A stretch of DNA of 8,578 bases from an uncultured bacterium. Lineage in GTDB: Bacteria; Actinomycetota; Aquicultoria; SKW223. The notes under the pieces were generated by a model. It worked only from the letters and a program-made list of their open reading frames with translations, made no database searches and was not told the DNA's origin. The stretch is from contig CALIRS010000197.1 in NCBI GenBank assembly GCA_938042205.1, forward strand, positions 1-8,578. The letters are read 5' to 3'. A program made the position numbers and the translations under genes. How positions within the stretch are numbered: the stretch's first letter is position 1; each line of letters starts with the position of its first letter. Below are positions 5,590-8,578 of the stretch, in pieces.

Positions 5590-7042
5590 GCTCAGCCTCC
5601 AGATTACTCGATTCTTTTTTTAAAAGTGGAACCTCAACAGTTACCGTAGTTCCATGAGAACTACCTTCCATTGTCCAGCTACCTGAAAGTTCATCTTTTA
5701 CCAGGGTCTGTACTATTTGAAGTCCAAGATGATGCTGGCAAAAAGAACCAGGCTCCTCAGGAAGGCCAATCCCATCGTCAACGACTTTCATCAGAAGACG
5801 CATCTCTTCCCTTTGAAGCTCAATTTTTATTCTTCCTTTTCTTCTCCCCATGAAAGCATGTTCTAAAGCGTTTTGCACCAATTCTGTGAGCACCAGCGCT
5901 AGAGAAGTAGCCACCGGGGAAGCAACATCTCCGCTGTAACCCTCAATCTCTATTTCGATCTGTTTATCAGGCGAAGCAAAACTACTCTTTAGCATACTCG
6001 TTATATTCTCTACAATTTCTCTAAAATCAATCAGGCTTTTACTACTTTGAGAGAGAATCTCATGAACTACGGCAATGCTTGAAATTCTCCCTACGCTTTC
6101 AAGTATAGCCTCTTTCGCCTCAGGTGAAGACATTCTTCTTGACTGAAGCCTTAAAAGGCTGGCGATTGTCTGGAGATTGTTTTTAACACGATGATGTATT
6201 TCCCTGATAGTGGCTTCCTTAATTTTAAGCTGTTGTTCCCGAGCGCGCACTTCAGTCACATCACTAATGATAGAAACTGCTCCTTTAAGTCTGTCATTTT
6301 CTATCAAAGGAATTGCCCTTTTGATTACGGTCAAACCCCGCTCTTTAATTTCCTTCTTAACAGCTTTACGATCTTCAAGAGCAGTTAGTACTGGGCTTTC
6401 ATCAAGCCCCAGCTTCCCGACGGCTTGCCCCACAAGAGAAGTTTCAACGCCTAGGCGTCGGTATATTGAAATAGCATTTGGCGTAGCATAAGTAACCATG
6501 CCGTCAGCGTTTATCCTGAGTAACCCATCGCCAACTTCTTTCGAAGTGGGAAATGTGATTTCGACATCAATTCCTGCTTCAATCATCTGGATTAAGTCTT
6601 CAGCAGCACTCATATAAATTTGCTCCATTTCACTGGGACGCCAGTCCCTTGGTGAACGACGTTCGCTGGTAATTACAGCAATTACCCGCTTTCCTTCTTT
6701 TATTGGTATCGCAGAAATCTTCAAGATGCCGCTCTTGTCTTCACCAATTTTGTATTCCACTCTTTTACATTTTTTAAAAGCCTCTTCTACTGCTCTGGGC
6801 ACTCTATCAAAAACCTTACCGGTGATAGTTTCTTCCCTGACAGAAGTGGAAGTATTTGGTTGCACTGCGGATACCACTATCGCGCCCCCGTCTTTCTTTC
6901 GACAATAGATAGTAATGTCTGAATAGCTCAGGTCTGCAATAAGTTGAATATTTTTGCTAACCGCTCTGACCCTTTCCAATTGACTGCCACTAAGGTCAGT
7001 CATTCTTAAAATATTACTAAAAAGCTTATCTTCCTTATTCAT
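5582..7042 (-). CDS. pdtaS: PdtaS-like cytosolic sensor histidine kinase
   Basis: This is the probable partner kinase of the ANTAR regulator encoded directly downstream (8-base overlap). The order of domains matches PdtaS/EutW-type kinases: an N-terminal GAF-like H_kinase_N sensor (about 5-150, with SDITIYCRKKDGGAIVVSA), a PAS domain (about 170-265, LLRINADGMVTYATPNAI, ending in DVTEVRARE), a HisKA_2 domain with REIHHRVKNNLQTIASLLRL (about 280-299; the acceptor is His283 or His284), and a HATPase domain with the N-box ELVQNALEHAF (Asn391), DDGIGLPE (Asp422) and HHLGLQIVQ. There are no membrane segments, so it should sense a cytosolic signal, of unknown nature. At 486 residues it is close to the family length. 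The ATG at 7042 has only a weak AAGTGA upstream. It follows glnA in the same direction after 88 bases, suggesting a role tied to nitrogen metabolism or at least co-transcription. Confidence 0.92.
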   Translation of the reverse strand: MNKEDKLFSNILRMTDLSGSQLERVRAVSKNIQLIADLSYSDITIYCRKKDGGAIVVSAVQPNTSTSVREETITGKVFDRVPRAVEEAFKKCKRVEYKIGEDKSGILKISAIPIKEGKRVIAVITSERRSPRDWRPSEMEQIYMSAAEDLIQMIEAGIDVEITFPTSKEVGDGLLRINADGMVTYATPNAISIYRRLGVETSLVGQAVGKLGLDESPVLTALEDRKAVKKEIKERGLTVIKRAIPLIENDRLKGAVSIISDVTEVRAREQQLKIKEATIREIHHRVKNNLQTIASLLRLQSRRMSSPEAKEAILESVGRISSIAVVHEILSQSSKSLIDFREIVENITSMLKSSFASPDKQIEIEIEGYSGDVASPVATSLALVLTELVQNALEHAFMGRRKGRIKIELQREEMRLLMKVVDDGIGLPEEPGSFCQHHLGLQIVQTLVKDELSGSWTMEGSSHGTTVTVEVPLLKKESSNLEAELE

Positions 7043-7066
7043 TTATTCATATCACTTAAGTAAATT

Positions 7067-7115
7067 GGGGTCAGCTCTTGAATTGTGAAAGATTCATGAT
7101 CCAAAATCCGACCCT
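7067..7115. repeat. Short imperfect palindrome related to the 4803-4917 repeat
   Basis: The first 22 bases (7067-7088) match the complement of 4896-4917 at 21 positions. GGGTC (7068-7072) pairs with GACCC (7110-7114), and much of the intervening sequence also pairs imperfectly, giving one long hairpin in RNA of either strand. It fills most of the 88-base gap between glnA and the kinase gene. No T-run follows it in the direction of glnA transcription, so it is not a typical terminator there; a T-run (7119-7123) follows on the + strand, where there is no gene to terminate. Confidence 0.75.
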
Positions 7116-7130
7116 CATTTTTTCCTGTTC

Positions 7131-8474
7131 TTAAAGGATGGAGAGGTATCTGTTCAGTTCGTACTCCGTAACCTGAGCTTTATAAACGTCCCACTCAGCT
7201 TTCTTGTTTCTTAGCAGGAACTCAAAAACATGTTCTCCAAGTGTCTCTTTCAAAAGCTTGCTTTTCTCAGCAATCTTTATGGCTTCATAGAGGTCTGCTG
7301 GTAAAGATTCAATGCCAGCATTTTCTCTTTCACTATTTGTCATTTCATAAATATTGTCATGCGCTTCTGGTGGAAGAGGATATTTATTTTTTATTCCCTC
7401 AAGTCCTGCGGCAAGCATTACCGCAAAAGCAAGATACGGGTTGCAAGCAGGGTCAGGGCTTCTAAGCTCAATTCTGGTCGCCTGCTCTTTCCCAGGCTTA
7501 TACATTGGTACTCTTACAAGTGCACTTCTATTTCGACGACTCCAGCAGATATAAACTGGTGCTTCATATCCTGGAACGAGCCTCTTATATGAATTTACCC
7601 ACTGATTAAGAACAATCGTTATCTCAGGAGCGTGTCTCAAAATCCCGGCAATGTACCCTTTTGCTACATCTGAAAGATGATATTCGTCGTTAGCGCTAAA
7701 AAAGGCATTTCGATCTCCTTCAAAAAGAGATTGGTGGGTATGCATTCCGCTACCGTTTACACCGAAAATGGGTTTAGGCATAAATGTAGCATAAACTCCG
7801 TATTGCTGAGCAATCTGCTTTACGATCAACCTATAAGTCATCACATTATCAGCCATTTCCAGTGCATCCGCATACCTGAGGTCTATTTCATGCTGGCTCG
7901 GAGCTACCTCATGATGTGAATACTCAACAGCAATCCCCATCTCTTCAAGTGCAAAAATGGTATCTCTTCTGTATGGAGTTGCCATGTCAAGAGGAGTCAA
8001 ATCAAAATAGGTTCCCTCGTCAAGTACTTCAGTACTTTTAGAATCTTTCAGATAAAAGTATTCAAGTTCAGGACCTACATACATGGTGTAACCCATCTGA
8101 GATGCTTTTTCCAGATTTCTTTTCAATATATAACGAGGATCACCATCAAAAGGCGTACCATCAGGATTAAGAATGTCGCAGAACATTCTGGCTACTTTTA
8201 CATCTTTCGACCATGGAAGAAGCGCAAAAGTATTTGGGTCAGGCTTCGCGATCATATCTGATTCTTCAATCCTCGTAAAACCTTCAATTGACGAACCATC
8301 AAATCCCATTCCCTCTAAAAATGCCTGTTCAATCTCTGCCGGTGTGATGGAAAAACTTTTCAAAAATCCCAGAACATCTGTGAACCAAAGTCTTATAAAA
8401 CGAATATCCTTATCGCGAATCTGCTTAAGGACATATTCCTCGTCTCTCCTGGCTTTAATTTTTTCAACAGCCAA
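7131..8474 (-). CDS. glnA: Glutamine synthetase type I (GSI-alpha)
   Basis: This cytosolic dodecameric enzyme makes glutamine from glutamate, ammonium and ATP, the main assimilation step for ammonium taken up by Amt. Counting from the GTG at 8483, which adds three residues, the landmarks are: the beta-grasp loop GFDGSSIEGFTRIEESDM (60-77), metal/substrate residues in GPELEYF (137-143) and HHEVAPSQHEIDLR (190-203), the ATP/glutamate loop GVNGSGMHTH (241-250), RRNRSA (316-321) and RIELRSPDP (337-345). Length near 447 and the region around DNIYEMT fit GSI-alpha, which is not controlled by adenylylation. Arg71 matches the arginine used for glutamine feedback in Bacillus GS. I prefer the TTG at 8474, which has AAAGGGAG 8 nt upstream, over GTG at 8483, which lies within that Shine-Dalgarno. 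The promoter carries the same phased boxes as amt. Confidence 0.96.
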   Translation of the reverse strand: MAVEKIKARRDEEYVLKQIRDKDIRFIRLWFTDVLGFLKSFSITPAEIEQAFLEGMGFDGSSIEGFTRIEESDMIAKPDPNTFALLPWSKDVKVARMFCDILNPDGTPFDGDPRYILKRNLEKASQMGYTMYVGPELEYFYLKDSKSTEVLDEGTYFDLTPLDMATPYRRDTIFALEEMGIAVEYSHHEVAPSQHEIDLRYADALEMADNVMTYRLIVKQIAQQYGVYATFMPKPIFGVNGSGMHTHQSLFEGDRNAFFSANDEYHLSDVAKGYIAGILRHAPEITIVLNQWVNSYKRLVPGYEAPVYICWSRRNRSALVRVPMYKPGKEQATRIELRSPDPACNPYLAFAVMLAAGLEGIKNKYPLPPEAHDNIYEMTNSERENAGIESLPADLYEAIKIAEKSKLLKETLGEHVFEFLLRNKKAEWDVYKAQVTEYELNRYLSIL

Positions 8475-8490
8475 ATCAATCACTCCCTTT
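8472..8490 (-). promoter_or_regulatory. RBS favouring a TTG start for glnA
   Basis: On the minus strand AAAGGGAG (8490-8483) is followed after 8 nt by TTG (8474-8472). The alternative GTG (8483-8481) shares its first base with this Shine-Dalgarno and has only a weak AAGAG further upstream. The arrangement copies that of glnK. Confidence 0.6.
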
Positions 8491-8522
8491 TACTCTTTTC
8501 TTTTTTGTAAATCGTTGGTGTA

Positions 8523-8528
8523 AGGATA
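8523..8528 (-). promoter_or_regulatory. Likely -10 element of the glnA promoter
   Basis: TATCCT on the minus strand begins 15 bp after the start of the last 11-bp box, the same offset as TATCAT in the amt promoter. No recognisable -35 is present, as expected if an activator at the boxes replaces it. Transcription would start near 8516, giving a leader of about 40 nt with no evident hairpin. Confidence 0.45.
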
Positions 8529-8538
8529 GATTAAGTAT

Positions 8539-8576
8539 GTTACGAAAATGTTACATCAAAATTAATTCTCTATTAC
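8539..8576 (-). promoter_or_regulatory. Four 11-bp-phased GlnR-like boxes upstream of glnA
   Basis: Read on the minus strand, GTAAT (8576-8572), TTAAT (8565-8561), GTAAC (8554-8550) and GTAAC (8543-8539) start exactly 11 bp apart. All fit (G/T)(A/T)AA(C/T), like the six boxes before amt, and the last two give GTAAC-n6-GTAAC, close to the actinobacterial GlnR consensus. The window ends two bases beyond the first box, so more copies may exist outside it. The binding protein is inferred. Confidence 0.65.
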
Positions 8577-8578
8577 AA

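Noticed and set aside
7241..7919. Several open frames opposite glnA
   Set aside because: They are frame shadows of a highly conserved gene, lacking ribosome sites and recognisable products.
8549..8566. Bacillus-type TnrA/GlnR site (TGTNA-N7-TNACA) before glnA
   Set aside because: The half-sites TGTAA and TAACA are 8, not 7, bases apart; the 11-bp direct-repeat reading explains more of the sequence and also applies to amt.
8484..8578. ANTAR target hairpins in the glnA or amt leader
   Set aside because: The leaders are short and AT-rich, with no pair of six-base-loop hairpins and no overlapping terminator; the 7067-7115 hairpin also lacks hexaloops.

Overview
The window reads as a low-to-moderate GC bacterial chromosome, probably from an anaerobe with a Gram-positive-type regulatory repertoire. 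The clues are a V/A-type ATPase, a glutamine synthetase of the GSI-alpha type, strong AGGAGG-type ribosome binding sites with several TTG starts, a PdtaS/PdtaR-like kinase and ANTAR regulator, and promoter boxes resembling the actinobacterial GlnR box. A deep-branching anaerobic actinobacterium is my best guess. A clostridial-type Firmicute is the main alternative, and GSI-alpha fits it somewhat better. The lineage call is inference.

Layout. (1) Positions 7-1875 (+) carry two adjoining V/A-ATPase genes, subunit E (peripheral stalk) and subunit C (central-stalk socket on the membrane rotor). The usual next genes (F/G, A, B, D) are absent. (2) Positions about 1881-2928 (+) are a decayed, 5'-truncated pseudogene of a large secreted or surface protein with PKD, OmpL47-like, Ig-like and PxKF-type C-terminal domains. 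It is broken by frameshifts and stops and begins within about ten bases of the subunit C stop. A strong palindromic terminator follows at 2949-2976. (3) Positions 2990-4779 (+) hold a regulated promoter and the ammonium transporter/P-II pair amt-glnK. (4) Positions 4803-4988 hold a palindromic repeat element and a 13-bp microsatellite. (5) Positions 4927-8474 (-) hold, in transcription order, glnA, a PdtaS-like sensor kinase and a PdtaR-like ANTAR response regulator.

How the genes fit together. Amt imports ammonium, GlnK senses nitrogen and carbon state and gates Amt, and GlnA assimilates ammonium into glutamine. The most striking finding is that the amt and glnA promoters, which face different genes, share one unusual architecture. 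Five-base boxes of the form (G/T)(A/T)AA(C/T) recur exactly every 11 bp, six upstream of amt and four upstream of glnA. In both promoters a TATC(A/C)T -10-like hexamer starts exactly 15 bp after the start of the last box. This is what an OmpR/PhoB-fold activator such as actinobacterial GlnR would be expected to bind. The regulator gene itself is not in the window.

Other points of interest are a 16-bp inverted repeat overlapping both the -10 and the Shine-Dalgarno of amt, near-identical inverted 22-bp sequences bracketing the kinase/ANTAR pair, and a regulator C-terminus running through a frame-cycling 13-bp repeat. I see no RNA genes, CRISPR arrays, transposase genes or prophage genes.
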